DNA of 64,000 bases from Reinekea sp. G2M2-21 (GTDB taxonomy: Bacteria; Pseudomonadota; Gammaproteobacteria; Pseudomonadales; Natronospirillaceae). This document shows, in pieces, positions 54,221 through 63,194 of this stretch. The DNA is taken from assembly GCF_015687175.1 (NCBI RefSeq), contig NZ_JADPQG010000003.1, positions 248,001 to 312,000 of the forward strand. Direction: 5' to 3'. Every line of letters begins with the position of its first letter. The first letter of the stretch is position 1. The position numbers were made by a program, and so were the translations under genes. Under the pieces are notes generated by a model. It worked only from the letters and a program-made list of their open reading frames with translations. It was not told the origin of the DNA and ran no database searches.

Positions 54221-56128
54221 ATGCGCTTATTTATTGCTGAAAAACCCAGTCTGGGGCGAGCTATCGCAGCGGTTCTGCCCAAACCGCACAAGAAAGAAGA
54301 CGGCTACATCGTGGCAGCGAATGGCGATACGGTGTCCTGGTGCATCGGGCATTTGCTGGAGCAACAAGAGCCGGAGGCATACAACCCAGAGTTTAAGCGG
54401 TGGTCACACGAGCACCTGCCTATTATTCCACAACACTGGCAATTAAAGGTGAAGGGAAAAACGGCGAAGCAAGTTGGTGTACTGCGTAAGCTGATCAAGC
54501 AAGCCAATACCCTGGTTCACGCGGGGGACCCGGACCGCGAAGGTCAGCTGTTGGTGGATGAGCTGATTCACTTTATCGATACTAAAAACAGCAAGCCGGT
54601 AATGCGCTGCCTGGTCAATGACCTGAATCCTGCTGCTGTCAGCAAAGCCGTGGCCCAATTACGGGATAACCGAGATTTCAAATCTCTGTCAACGTCGGCG
54701 TTAGCGCGTTCGCGAGCCGACTGGTTGTATGGCATAAACCTGACTCGGGCCTACACACTGCAAGGTAAAACAGCAGGCTACAAGGGGGTGTTATCCGTTG
54801 GGCGGGTGCAAACTCCGATCCTGGGTTTGGTCGTGCGCAGGGACATAGCCATTGAAAACTTTGTCAGCGTGCCATACTTCGATGTGTGGGCTACTTTACG
54901 CACAGAGTCAGGCGAAACATTTCTGGCCAAATGGCAACCCAGCGAAGCGTGTCAGCGGTTTCTGGACGAACAAGGGCGCAATTTATCAAAACCCTTAGCC
55001 GAAAATGTAGTGCAACGTATTTCCAATCAGCCGGCCAGCGTAACGACGGTAAAACGCGAACAGAAAAAACAGGTCGCCCCGTTACCTTACAGCTTATCCG
55101 CATTGCAGATAGACGCGGGTAAAGCTTTCGGTATGAGTGCGCAACAGGTATTGGATACCTGTCAGAACTTATATGAACGACACAAAGTGATTACCTACCC
55201 TCGTTCCGACTGTCGGTATCTGCCCTCAGAACACCATCGCGAAGCGTCCCAGGTGTTCGGCGCGGTACAGAAAACCATCAGCGGACTGAATAAGCAACCA
55301 TGGGATGCCTTCAACTTCCAGTTTCAACAAAAAAACCGAGCGTGGAATGACAAACAGGTCGGGGCGCACCACGCGATTATTCCAACTCTGAAATCCAGCA
55401 CCAGCCTGAACGCTGATGAAGAGAAAGTCTACAGTCTGGTTTGCCGAAACTATTTAGCTCAGTTTTTACCAGTCTACGAATTCGCGGCTACTCGCGCAAC
55501 GATAGACATTCAAGGCGGGGAATTTTTAGCAAAGGCGAATGAAGTTCTCGAGACTGGTTGGCAAGTGTTGTTCCCGCGCAAGAAAGAAGATACCCCGCCA
55601 TTGCCGACGCTGAACAAGGGTGACTCCCTTCAATCGCTAGAAGCGCAATTGCATGAAAAACAGACCTCACCTCCGGCTCACTTTACTGATGCAACACTGC
55701 TCGCGGCGATGACAGGAATTGCCAGTCATGTCAGCAATCCGGACATACGAAAAATTTTAAAAGACACCGATGGTCTGGGTACTGAAGCAACGCGCGCGAG
55801 CATTATTGAATTGCTGTTTAAGCGGGGATTTTTGCAACGCAAAGGCAAAACGATTACCTCAACCGTATCCGGCAGAGCCTTTATTACCGCCTTACCAGAA
55901 GCCTTAACCTTACCGGACATGACCGCACAGTGGGAGTCCACGCTCTCGGCAATCGCCCAGGGCGAACAAAAATATGAGGCACTGATGTCGCCTCTAAGCG
56001 AATCACTAAAACAGATGACGATAGAAAGCCGGTCGATTATCCCAAGTGCGTTGAATGGATTGGGGTCTGCAAAAGGTTTTCGCAAACGCAAGGGGACAAG
56101 GCGAACGAGAAAAAGCGATAAGGCTTAA
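54221..56128 (+). CDS. topB: DNA topoisomerase III
   Basis: The 635-residue type IA topoisomerase starts MRLFIAEKPSLGRAIAAVLP and has the Toprim acidic motif DPDREGQLLVDE near residue 103, the SVGRVQTPILGLVV motif near 192, and the catalytic Tyr in VITYPRSDCRYLP near residue 325. It relaxes and decatenates DNA at forks and recombination intermediates. The basic C-terminal tail (RKRKGTRRTRKS) probably aids DNA binding. It is under a clear LexA box, so it is likely induced in the SOS response. Confidence 0.96.
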   Translation: MRLFIAEKPSLGRAIAAVLPKPHKKEDGYIVAANGDTVSWCIGHLLEQQEPEAYNPEFKRWSHEHLPIIPQHWQLKVKGKTAKQVGVLRKLIKQANTLVHAGDPDREGQLLVDELIHFIDTKNSKPVMRCLVNDLNPAAVSKAVAQLRDNRDFKSLSTSALARSRADWLYGINLTRAYTLQGKTAGYKGVLSVGRVQTPILGLVVRRDIAIENFVSVPYFDVWATLRTESGETFLAKWQPSEACQRFLDEQGRNLSKPLAENVVQRISNQPASVTTVKREQKKQVAPLPYSLSALQIDAGKAFGMSAQQVLDTCQNLYERHKVITYPRSDCRYLPSEHHREASQVFGAVQKTISGLNKQPWDAFNFQFQQKNRAWNDKQVGAHHAIIPTLKSSTSLNADEEKVYSLVCRNYLAQFLPVYEFAATRATIDIQGGEFLAKANEVLETGWQVLFPRKKEDTPPLPTLNKGDSLQSLEAQLHEKQTSPPAHFTDATLLAAMTGIASHVSNPDIRKILKDTDGLGTEATRASIIELLFKRGFLQRKGKTITSTVSGRAFITALPEALTLPDMTAQWESTLSAIAQGEQKYEALMSPLSESLKQMTIESRSIIPSALNGLGSAKGFRKRKGTRRTRKSDKA

Positions 56129-56175
56129 GAAAAATCTTTAACTAAGCCCGCCAGTATCCTGAGTCAGATGAACCT

Positions 56176-58212
56176 TCAAGAAGTACCCTTAATTATTTCC
56201 GTATCATTTGTGATTCCAGTTCTGCGCGCCTCTCGTCGATCTGAAAAGAAAAAATAACGACCTTCGCCACTGCCTTTCGCTGCATACATGGCTATATCCG
56301 CCGAACGGGTCAGTTCAATATCATTCAGGCCATCGTGTGGATACACACTGATACCAACGCTGCAACTGATGGCAATATCAATACCGTTGATAGCATAGTG
56401 CTCACCGACAGAATCTATAATGCGTTGCGCAATTTCCTTTATGACGTCATGATCATCAATATCTTCAATGATCACTACAAACTCATCACCACCAATGCGC
56501 GCAACCGTATCTACTTCACGCATTAATGTCTTTAGCCGCTGCGCGACCTGCACCAATAAACCGTCGCCAATCTCATGACCGTAATGATCATTAACCGGTT
56601 TAAACTTGTTCAGGTCGATAAACAAAATTGCGCACTCCTTTGCATGTCGCTGAGCTCGCGCGATGGCCCGATGCAAGCGCGATTGAAAAAGAGAGCGATT
56701 AGCGATGCCGGTCAGGGTATCAAAGTTGGCCATGTGCTTAAGACGATCTTCCGCTGCTTTGCGGGTTTTTATATCACTGAACATGAGGACGTACTGGCCG
56801 TAATCGTGTTGGTCATCCTGCACGATGCTGATACTCAACCGTACCGGCGTCAGGTCACCTTGGGTGGTTTTAAAGTCAATATCCCCTTCCCAGTTCTCTT
56901 TGTATTTTAACGCTCGGGTAATGGCAAAACGCTGCTCCTCTTCCATCTGGTCATGGGTGATGGAAAATACCTGCCCAACTAACTTCTCAGTCGTACAGAC
57001 CGCAAGCTTACAGAATGCCTCGTTCGAAGACATGACATACTGATTTTCATCGAGAATAACAATACCGTCCTGACTGTGGTCCATAACGATGGAGGATAAA
57101 CGCAACTCCTGCTCCATGCGATGCTTCTCAGTTTGATCAATCACGAATGCCAGACCGGTTCCTCCATGCAACATAACACTGCCAATAAATACTGGAACCT
57201 TATGACCATCCATGTGCAAGAATTTTTTATCATAGGGGTTGCACGCCCCTGTTTCACGCAATTCAGCAACCGCTTTGTGATCCAATTCAGAGTATCGAAG
57301 GGGCGTTAAAGACTGCCAGTTGAGTTCATGTTCAGTGACATGCGTTTTGTTGTAGCCCAACATCTGCAGGAAACTATCATTCGCATCCAGAATGCGGCCA
57401 TCAAAGTGAAACTCATACATACCCACCAGATCGGACTGAAACAAACTGGTGAAACGATTGTCACTGATTCGCAATTCAAGTTCAGTACGGTGAAGCTGCC
57501 GGGCGATCTTTTTGGAAAACAAAAAAGCCACCAGTAAGAGCAGCAAAAAAGAAACGGAGTTTACCCAGGTCAGTACCAGCCGAATCCAACGGGCGCCATC
57601 GCCGAGGGTGTCGGAAAACTGCAGTTCTTTTTCGGTGAGTCGGGCATCCAATGCATCCAGCTGGGTCAGCAATACGGCGACCCGCTGAGGTTGATCATGC
57701 TGGATCGCGAACTCAAGCTTAATGGCTAAGGCCTGCAGTTGCTCAATCAACACATCAGCTTCGCTCCAATATTCAATCGCTTTCTTCAAGTAGTAGACTT
57801 CGTGAAACATCAGAAAGAATGAAATCATGCCGGGAATATCATCCGGATGATTGCCTCCGGCCAAGAAACCAATTTGGGCCTGTTCTCTGTCGGCCGGGTT
57901 TGATTGCAGAGCTTCCCGCGCTAAGCGATCCCCTAAATTAATAGCCAAACTATTGTTAAAGTTTTCAAAGTGCAATGGGTCGGAGGTATATACATAACGG
58001 TAAAGCTCAGTGACAGCACTGTTCTGTGCTTTTGCCCATAGATTTTCACCACGCACATAGGCGCGTACGTTGTTCATCACTTCAGTGACGTATATCCCCA
58101 AGGCAAACATGACGGTAGCAACAACCAACATCAACCCCATGACCTGATACAGCCTTGTATGCATGGGAGTCTGTGTTGCTGCTGGAGAATTGACGAAAGA
58201 CTGTTTTGTCAT
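56176..58212 (-). CDS. membrane diguanylate cyclase with PAS domains
   Basis: The 678-residue protein has two membrane helices (about 22-45 and 212-232) bounding a periplasmic helical sensor, two PAS domains (about 250-370 and 375-490), and a GGDEF domain (about 500-650). The catalytic motif RIGGDEF near residue 575 is intact, and REVD five residues upstream is the RxxD inhibitory site, so feedback by cyclic di-GMP is expected. No EAL domain is present. It should make cyclic di-GMP in response to a periplasmic or redox cue. Confidence 0.93.
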   Translation of the reverse strand: MTKQSFVNSPAATQTPMHTRLYQVMGLMLVVATVMFALGIYVTEVMNNVRAYVRGENLWAKAQNSAVTELYRYVYTSDPLHFENFNNSLAINLGDRLAREALQSNPADREQAQIGFLAGGNHPDDIPGMISFFLMFHEVYYLKKAIEYWSEADVLIEQLQALAIKLEFAIQHDQPQRVAVLLTQLDALDARLTEKELQFSDTLGDGARWIRLVLTWVNSVSFLLLLLVAFLFSKKIARQLHRTELELRISDNRFTSLFQSDLVGMYEFHFDGRILDANDSFLQMLGYNKTHVTEHELNWQSLTPLRYSELDHKAVAELRETGACNPYDKKFLHMDGHKVPVFIGSVMLHGGTGLAFVIDQTEKHRMEQELRLSSIVMDHSQDGIVILDENQYVMSSNEAFCKLAVCTTEKLVGQVFSITHDQMEEEQRFAITRALKYKENWEGDIDFKTTQGDLTPVRLSISIVQDDQHDYGQYVLMFSDIKTRKAAEDRLKHMANFDTLTGIANRSLFQSRLHRAIARAQRHAKECAILFIDLNKFKPVNDHYGHEIGDGLLVQVAQRLKTLMREVDTVARIGGDEFVVIIEDIDDHDVIKEIAQRIIDSVGEHYAINGIDIAISCSVGISVYPHDGLNDIELTRSADIAMYAAKGSGEGRYFFFSDRREARRTGITNDTEIIKGTS

Positions 58213-58379
58213 CGGTCCATCCGGTTGCGTTCCGAAGCGGATACCCGTTTGAGCATCGGCATAGCAGATGGTCTAACTGGTCATCTAGAAGAGTATAGAT
58301 CGCCTTTCCCGTTTTTCTATCGGTCAACAATTTCCTCAACCTTTTTCCAAATCAAAGGACGTAAGGATTTATTGGCAAT

Positions 58380-58932
58380 AGCAACTGCAGCAACTCGCCT
58401 TCCCAGATAACATGTACTCGCTCGGTCTGTCGGGTGAAGCTGACCACTGGTCACATGTGCGACAACACCCAACTGACACCCAAGCCGGTTCACACCAGAG
58501 TTTTATATCCGCATGCCGTATCCAAGCCCACCCAGAGCATTCCCTGCAGACTGGCAAGAGTATTCATCGCTTGCAGGCAGGCAGTTTGATCACCGTTTAA
58601 ACTACTGCCACAGGTGAAACCCGCCGCTATCTTGTTTGCCCACCGTTGTTTTGACCACTCATCACTGGTGGCATCAATAAATGCTTTGAATTGGGCTGCT
58701 GCGCCGCCCATATAAGTTGGCGACCCCATGATGATGGCATCGACCGACGACAATTGCTTAAAAAAGATCCTTAACGACAAAGCGGCCAGCGAAAATTTTG
58801 GAAGCCTCAATCCGGTAGCAAAATTACGTCGATGTCAGAGTTATCTCCGGCGCCTTTCGTTATGGCGTCAGCCAATTGCTGTGTGCTGCCACGCTGACTG
58901 AAATAGGCAATAGCGATTCGTACCTGAGTCAC
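58380..58932 (-). pseudogene. flavodoxin/WrbA-like NADPH reductase gene with frameshifts
   Basis: Reading from a GTG at 58932, the N terminus RIAIAYFSQRGSTQQLADAI is a flavodoxin FMN-binding start, but the frame closes after VILLPD. A second frame carries QLSSVDAIIMGSPTYMGG through GLDTACGYKTLV and closes at a TGA. A third carries NRLGCQLGVVAHVTSG and DRASTCYLGRRVAAVA, the normal end of this family. One base lost near 58505 and another change near 58810 explain the breaks. The GTG overlaps the questin-oxidase stop, so the pair was once coupled. Confidence 0.78.
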
Positions 58933-59951
58933 AGTACTTCCACCTGTACGTTGCCTATCATCGGTTGTAACTGCGCATCGTTCATGACTTCCCGTTCGGC
59001 AACCAACCAAAAAAGCTTGTTTTGCGTTTGCTGGTAGTAGGCAAGACAAGCGGCCACCAGTTTCACGGTGTGATCGCGCGTACCATGCGCGGCCAGGGTT
59101 TTCAGCTGGGTCAGCGATAAGACCGGCGTGCTTTTTGTCGCGGGCATGGCCTTCCAACGCAAACCTTTTGATAACCAGGCTACAACCAGTGCTTTCCACA
59201 TTGGCAGCAACAACAGAGTTTTGTCATCCAACCATTGGCTGACCCGTTCTGCAGCCAACATACCGGTCACGCCGTGTAGCAGAGTAAAATCGTCGTGCAT
59301 CCACAAAGCGGAAATCGCCATGGTGCGCAGAGCGTCGAAGCTTAACGCCGCCGTCGCCTTTTTAAAGCGCAATTGCTGGTACGCCGGCAAAGCCGTCAGG
59401 ACTGCAAATTCTTCCGTGATGGTCGGTCTGTTAATGCGCTGTGTTGGCCAATCCACTTCGTCCACCAGATGCTCGATCACTGTCGCAAGAGAGACATCCG
59501 CCTCGGTTCCAGTATCGGCCTGCGGAAAGGGAAGTGACTGGTAAGCCCATGCCCAATACGCTAACCCTGCGACAATTTCGGCATCGTTTTCGTCGTGCAC
59601 TGAGTGCCCCAGACGAATCACCGGATGCAATGCCCCGCCCGTAATACCGTCTGCCAGCATGGGCACATAGCGGTTGACTAAAGACCGATTACCCAGGCGT
59701 TGTTGCTGAGATTCCATGTAAGCGTGCAACCCCGCGTAATTCTGTGTTTTGCCCAGCCAGCTTTTCAGATCGTTATCGTTCTCAATGGCAATAGCCTGAG
59801 CGTCCACCCAGCGGATTTTTTCCGCCATCATGGCCTGGTAACGGGCAATATGAATTGTGCTGGCGCCCAGCTCTTTTAACGCGCTGACAACCATAGGCTC
59901 GTGATTGGTCAATCCATTTCCGAAATCCGGATGTTGTAAAGGTGTGTTCAT
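58929..59951 (-). CDS. questin oxidase-like protein (DUF4243)
   Basis: The ATG at 59951 gives 340 residues. Motifs of the questin-oxidase-like family include GGALHPVIRLGHS near residue 115 and AGLAYWAWAYQSLP near residue 138. Fungal members open the anthraquinone ring of questin in a Baeyer-Villiger-type step; bacterial roles are unknown. The stop overlaps the start of a flavodoxin-like gene that is now broken, so a redox partner may have been lost. Confidence 0.82.
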   Translation of the reverse strand: MNTPLQHPDFGNGLTNHEPMVVSALKELGASTIHIARYQAMMAEKIRWVDAQAIAIENDNDLKSWLGKTQNYAGLHAYMESQQQRLGNRSLVNRYVPMLADGITGGALHPVIRLGHSVHDENDAEIVAGLAYWAWAYQSLPFPQADTGTEADVSLATVIEHLVDEVDWPTQRINRPTITEEFAVLTALPAYQQLRFKKATAALSFDALRTMAISALWMHDDFTLLHGVTGMLAAERVSQWLDDKTLLLLPMWKALVVAWLSKGLRWKAMPATKSTPVLSLTQLKTLAAHGTRDHTVKLVAACLAYYQQTQNKLFWLVAEREVMNDAQLQPMIGNVQVEVL

Positions 59952-60055
59952 GATCCCTGACTCCTGTTTTGTGCAGATGCCCTCACTGTAGGTCCCCATA
60001 ATTAAATAAACAATAAAGCTTATTTAATTAAACTCATAGCAGGAAGCTATAACAC

Positions 60056-61315
60056 TTATTCAGGACCCTGTTCATCGCCCGACAGCTGGCAAATTAGCGC
60101 CTTAAAATAAGCGCTGACAGCGGCGTTGTCAGACAACCGGACAACGTGCTCGAACGCACCTATGGCTTGCGCGTGTTGCCCAAGTTCGCGGTGCAATGCA
60201 CCAATGGCGGCATAAAATGGCAGGTAATCTGTTAAGGATGGGCGCAAGGTTTCAATGAAACGCTGGCCGTGCTGAGCACCAAACTCTTTGGCTAAAGCGA
60301 TACCGTAATTGAGCCGGATCACAGGCGTATCCTGGTGGCGCAACAGAGTTTGATACAACAACCGGATCTGAGTCCAGTCCGTTTCTTCGTAGCTGGCGGC
60401 TTGATTGTGCAGCACGGAAATAGCAGCTTGAATCTGATAAGGGCCAACGCGCCCCATTCTAAGCGCTTTTTCGACCAAAACCTGTGATTCAATAATGGCC
60501 TGCCGATCCCATCGGGTGCGGTCTTGGTGGGCCAGCAAAATCAGCTCGCCTTCCGCGGAGCTTCGCGCTTGCGCCCGGGCTTGCTGCGAAATCATCAGAG
60601 CCAACAAACCCAACAGTTCGGCATACACGATACCGGTCTTATGACGTATCAGGGTATGTAGCCAGCGCGTCAGCCGAATGGCTTCCCGACACAGGTCTGC
60701 ACGTTGCACCTGAAGACCCGCTGTCGCGCTGTAGCCTTCGTTGTAGAGCAGATAAAGCACATGCAGAACCACGGGCAACCGCTCGTTCAGTTCTTGCGTG
60801 GATGGTAAATCGAAAGACAGTTGCAGCGCGGTGATTTTCTGCTTGGCGCGCGTCAGGCGTTGCTCCATGGACTTCTCAGATACAAGAAGCGCACTGGCGA
60901 TCTCTGCGGTGGTAAAACTCATTACGTGTTTCAAGGTCAGAGCCAGCTGCGTTTCCGGCGCTAACGCGGGGTGACAACACCCCAACATAAGCCGTAACAC
61001 ATCATCACCGATGGAATCCCCGAGGACATCTTCACTGAGTTCCTTACTGCGCAACCGTTCCGGAAGGTCCGTTTCGTCTTGTTCGAAGGGTTCTTGTTTA
61101 CGATCCCGCCGGAATTGATCTATGGCGCGGTGTTTTGCGGCGGTAATGAGCCAAGCCACCGGGTTTGTTGGCATATTCCCCGGCCAGTTCAGCAAGGCCC
61201 GTTCTACCGCATCTTGCAGAACATCTTCGGCCAGCGCCCAATCTTGCAGGCTGGCCTGCAAGATCGAAAATGCTTGTGGGTATGCCAATTGTATTTGGCG
61301 ATGTACATCCGACAT
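60056..61315 (-). CDS. ECF-type RNA polymerase sigma factor with C-terminal extension (DUF6596)
   Basis: The 419-residue protein has sigma region 2 at about 10-80 (AEDVLQDAVERALLNWP, PVAWLITAAKHRAIDQFRRDRK) and region 4 near 110-175 (FTTAEIASALLVSEKSMEQRLTRAKQKI). A long helical C-terminal DUF6596 region (about 185-410) replaces the usual anti-sigma control. It starts three bases after a YciI-family gene, the standard partner of this sigma group. Confidence 0.9.
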   Translation of the reverse strand: MSDVHRQIQLAYPQAFSILQASLQDWALAEDVLQDAVERALLNWPGNMPTNPVAWLITAAKHRAIDQFRRDRKQEPFEQDETDLPERLRSKELSEDVLGDSIGDDVLRLMLGCCHPALAPETQLALTLKHVMSFTTAEIASALLVSEKSMEQRLTRAKQKITALQLSFDLPSTQELNERLPVVLHVLYLLYNEGYSATAGLQVQRADLCREAIRLTRWLHTLIRHKTGIVYAELLGLLALMISQQARAQARSSAEGELILLAHQDRTRWDRQAIIESQVLVEKALRMGRVGPYQIQAAISVLHNQAASYEETDWTQIRLLYQTLLRHQDTPVIRLNYGIALAKEFGAQHGQRFIETLRPSLTDYLPFYAAIGALHRELGQHAQAIGAFEHVVRLSDNAAVSAYFKALICQLSGDEQGPE

Positions 61316-61318
61316 CGG

Positions 61319-61672
61319 TTACTGATCGAACACCATAACCGGACGAACTTCGACGGTACCTGTCTTCGCAGCGGGCATTTTGCTGGCGAAGTGGATGGCG
61401 TCTTCCACGTCTTTGCACTCAAACAAATAATAACCACCCAACTGCTCTTTGGTTTCTGCGAATGGACCATCGGTGGCGACCACCTTACCGTCGCTAATGC
61501 GCACTGAAGTCGCGGTGTTGGTTGGCAATAAGGCATCACCGCCAACAAAGACACCCGCATCTTTCAATAGTTGGGTGTAATCCATCCATTCCTGAAAGTT
61601 TTTGGCTTTCCATTCGTCAGATTTGGCGGCCATTTCGGTTTCGTTGTCGTAAATTAAGGCTAAAAATTGCAT
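61319..61672 (-). CDS. YciI/DGPF-domain protein
   Basis: The 117-residue protein has the family motif TDGPFAETKEQLGGYYLFEC near residue 66 and the closing VEVRPVMVFD. DGPF proteins are small alpha/beta-barrel dimers often encoded beside DUF6596 sigma factors; their ligand is unknown. GGAGAGAG precedes the ATG. It is the first gene of a two-gene operon with the sigma factor. Confidence 0.93.
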   Translation of the reverse strand: MQFLALIYDNETEMAAKSDEWKAKNFQEWMDYTQLLKDAGVFVGGDALLPTNTATSVRISDGKVVATDGPFAETKEQLGGYYLFECKDVEDAIHFASKMPAAKTGTVEVRPVMVFDQ

Positions 61673-61931
61673 GATCTCTCTCCTGGTGAATTTGCATGAT
61701 CCGGCGACTGAATTGTCACTGGTTATCCCAATGACGAACCAGCAACACGATTTCCGACATCCTTTTGATTTATTTTTTTAACTTTTTTAGACTTTTTAAC
61801 GTCATCGACAATTCGTCCTAATTAAACGCACGTTAAACGCCATAAACGAACCTGACCTCACAGCTCAAGGTGACTCACCAGGTAGGGCTCGTTGAGCAAT
61901 GGGCCTCATTCTCCGATCAATAAACCATTCA
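61673..61931. other. intergenic spacer upstream of the YciI/sigma pair
   Basis: Promoter region for the sigma-factor operon and 3' flank of the nucleotidyltransferase gene. T-rich tracts near 61765-61800 are visible, but no clear hairpin or operator. Confidence 0.35.
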
Positions 61932-62471
61932 CTAGATACCGTCACTGAATACTTTTATTAGGTAATCGATATCGGCCTGGTCTTTCCGGCGTATTTCGCT
62001 TGTGGTGTATTTAAAGGCGAGCGTCACCAACGGGTTGACGAGGAGAATACTCCCTCTTTGAATAACAAAGTCCTGCTTCGCCCAACTCACCGACGGGTTG
62101 CGCCGAAACAACACCCGATCTCCCTGAACGGGATAGCTCAGCACCTCAAACCGATGAGCAACGCTGTCACTGATCCAGGCATTATGAACGCCTGTCGAAA
62201 TAGCCTGTCCCACAAACGGGACGAGTTGCTGTTGTTCACACAATGACACCGCCAAACCCTGAGCAGACAGCCATAACAGGAGCGGCTGAAAATCGTCTGC
62301 GAATACACCAACGTCGATGTCACCATGATCACGCCAGGTTGCGTTGAGAAACATCGATATTGACTGCCCCCCAGCCAAAAACCAGCCCTCAAAACCGGCC
62401 AGAGCCCGCTGCAGGGTAGGAAAATCATACGGTTTCCATTCCATCCATCTTTCCTTTTCCAGAGCGTCCAT
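61932..62471 (-). CDS. nucleotidyltransferase-fold protein, AadB/AbiEii-like
   Basis: This 179-residue protein has the minimal nucleotidyltransferase motif WFLAGGQSISMFL near residue 30 and RDHGDIDVGVF near residue 47, giving the acidic pair. The C-terminal half has conserved RRKDQADIDYLIKVF. ANT(2'')-like and toxin-like proteins share this fold, and the role here is unknown. It is 14 bases downstream of the YgjV-like gene. Confidence 0.75.
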   Translation of the reverse strand: MDALEKERWMEWKPYDFPTLQRALAGFEGWFLAGGQSISMFLNATWRDHGDIDVGVFADDFQPLLLWLSAQGLAVSLCEQQQLVPFVGQAISTGVHNAWISDSVAHRFEVLSYPVQGDRVLFRRNPSVSWAKQDFVIQRGSILLVNPLVTLAFKYTTSEIRRKDQADIDYLIKVFSDGI

Positions 62472-62485
62472 CTATGCCGCAACAT

Positions 62486-63109
62486 TCAGCGCAAGTCTAA
62501 TACATAACCTTGGGGCGTTTCGACAAAACCCATCTTTTTCAAATATGCAATATGACCGGGCTTTTGGGATTTTGAAATGAGGGTGTTAATCGCCTCTGCA
62601 CGCAATTGCGTGGAGTGCCGGTCAAAGAGAAAACGCGCGGTTTTAAAATCCCGGGCTTCCGGGATAACATAGTCCACCAGCACTTCAATCGTTGCCGGTT
62701 CATGCGGGTTGCGCCGATAGACAAACAGGCCCACGGGCTTCATGTTACGGAAGATAAGCAGAGCTATAGCGTCGTCCAATTGATCGACCTGAGCGTTGGG
62801 GAAAAACGTGAGAATGTCTTCTCCGTAGCGGGTCATCAGCAGATCAAACAAAGGGGTGTGAACCGAGCTGAGCCGGACCATATCAAAGTCGTCCTGAAAC
62901 CGGTATATCCGCACCAGATAGTAGATATCGACCAGAACGATCCAACCATTGAGCAGAAACACAGGAATGGCTCCGATTAGAAAGCCATAGGTGCTGAAGA
63001 CGAACGCACCGATCAGATTAATCCAGCGCAGGCGCTTGATATTCGACATCATCAATGAAATGGCGACCAGCACCGACCCTACATAACCAAACGCGTCTAA
63101 TAAAGTCAC
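62486..63109 (-). CDS. YgjV-like membrane protein with GNAT-like C-terminal domain
   Basis: I choose the GTG at 63109 because GGGAG lies six bases upstream; a TTG six bases earlier touches that site. The 207-residue product has three or four membrane helices in the first 75 residues (AFGYVGSVLVAISLMMSNIKRLRWINLIG), as in YgjV inner-membrane proteins. The soluble remainder (about 80-207) ends GHIAYLKKMGFVETPQGYVL, a pattern typical of acetyltransferase folds. No reaction is assigned. Confidence 0.72.
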   Translation of the reverse strand: MTLLDAFGYVGSVLVAISLMMSNIKRLRWINLIGAFVFSTYGFLIGAIPVFLLNGWIVLVDIYYLVRIYRFQDDFDMVRLSSVHTPLFDLLMTRYGEDILTFFPNAQVDQLDDAIALLIFRNMKPVGLFVYRRNPHEPATIEVLVDYVIPEARDFKTARFLFDRHSTQLRAEAINTLISKSQKPGHIAYLKKMGFVETPQGYVLDLR

Positions 63110-63139
63110 ACCCAACTCCCACGGTTTTTTTAGGAGTTT

Positions 63140-63181
63140 AGACGGGTTTCAGCGGGTCCGCGCGCTGACGCGAACCCGTCT
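63140..63181. other. imperfect hairpin downstream of the EF-G gene
   Basis: AGACGGGTT (63140-63148) and AACCCGTCT (63173-63181) form nine-base arms, 14 bases after the stop of the minus-strand EF-G gene. No T-run follows on that strand, so it is a possible but non-canonical terminator. Confidence 0.45.
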
Positions 63182-63194
63182 GCTAAGGACCGCC

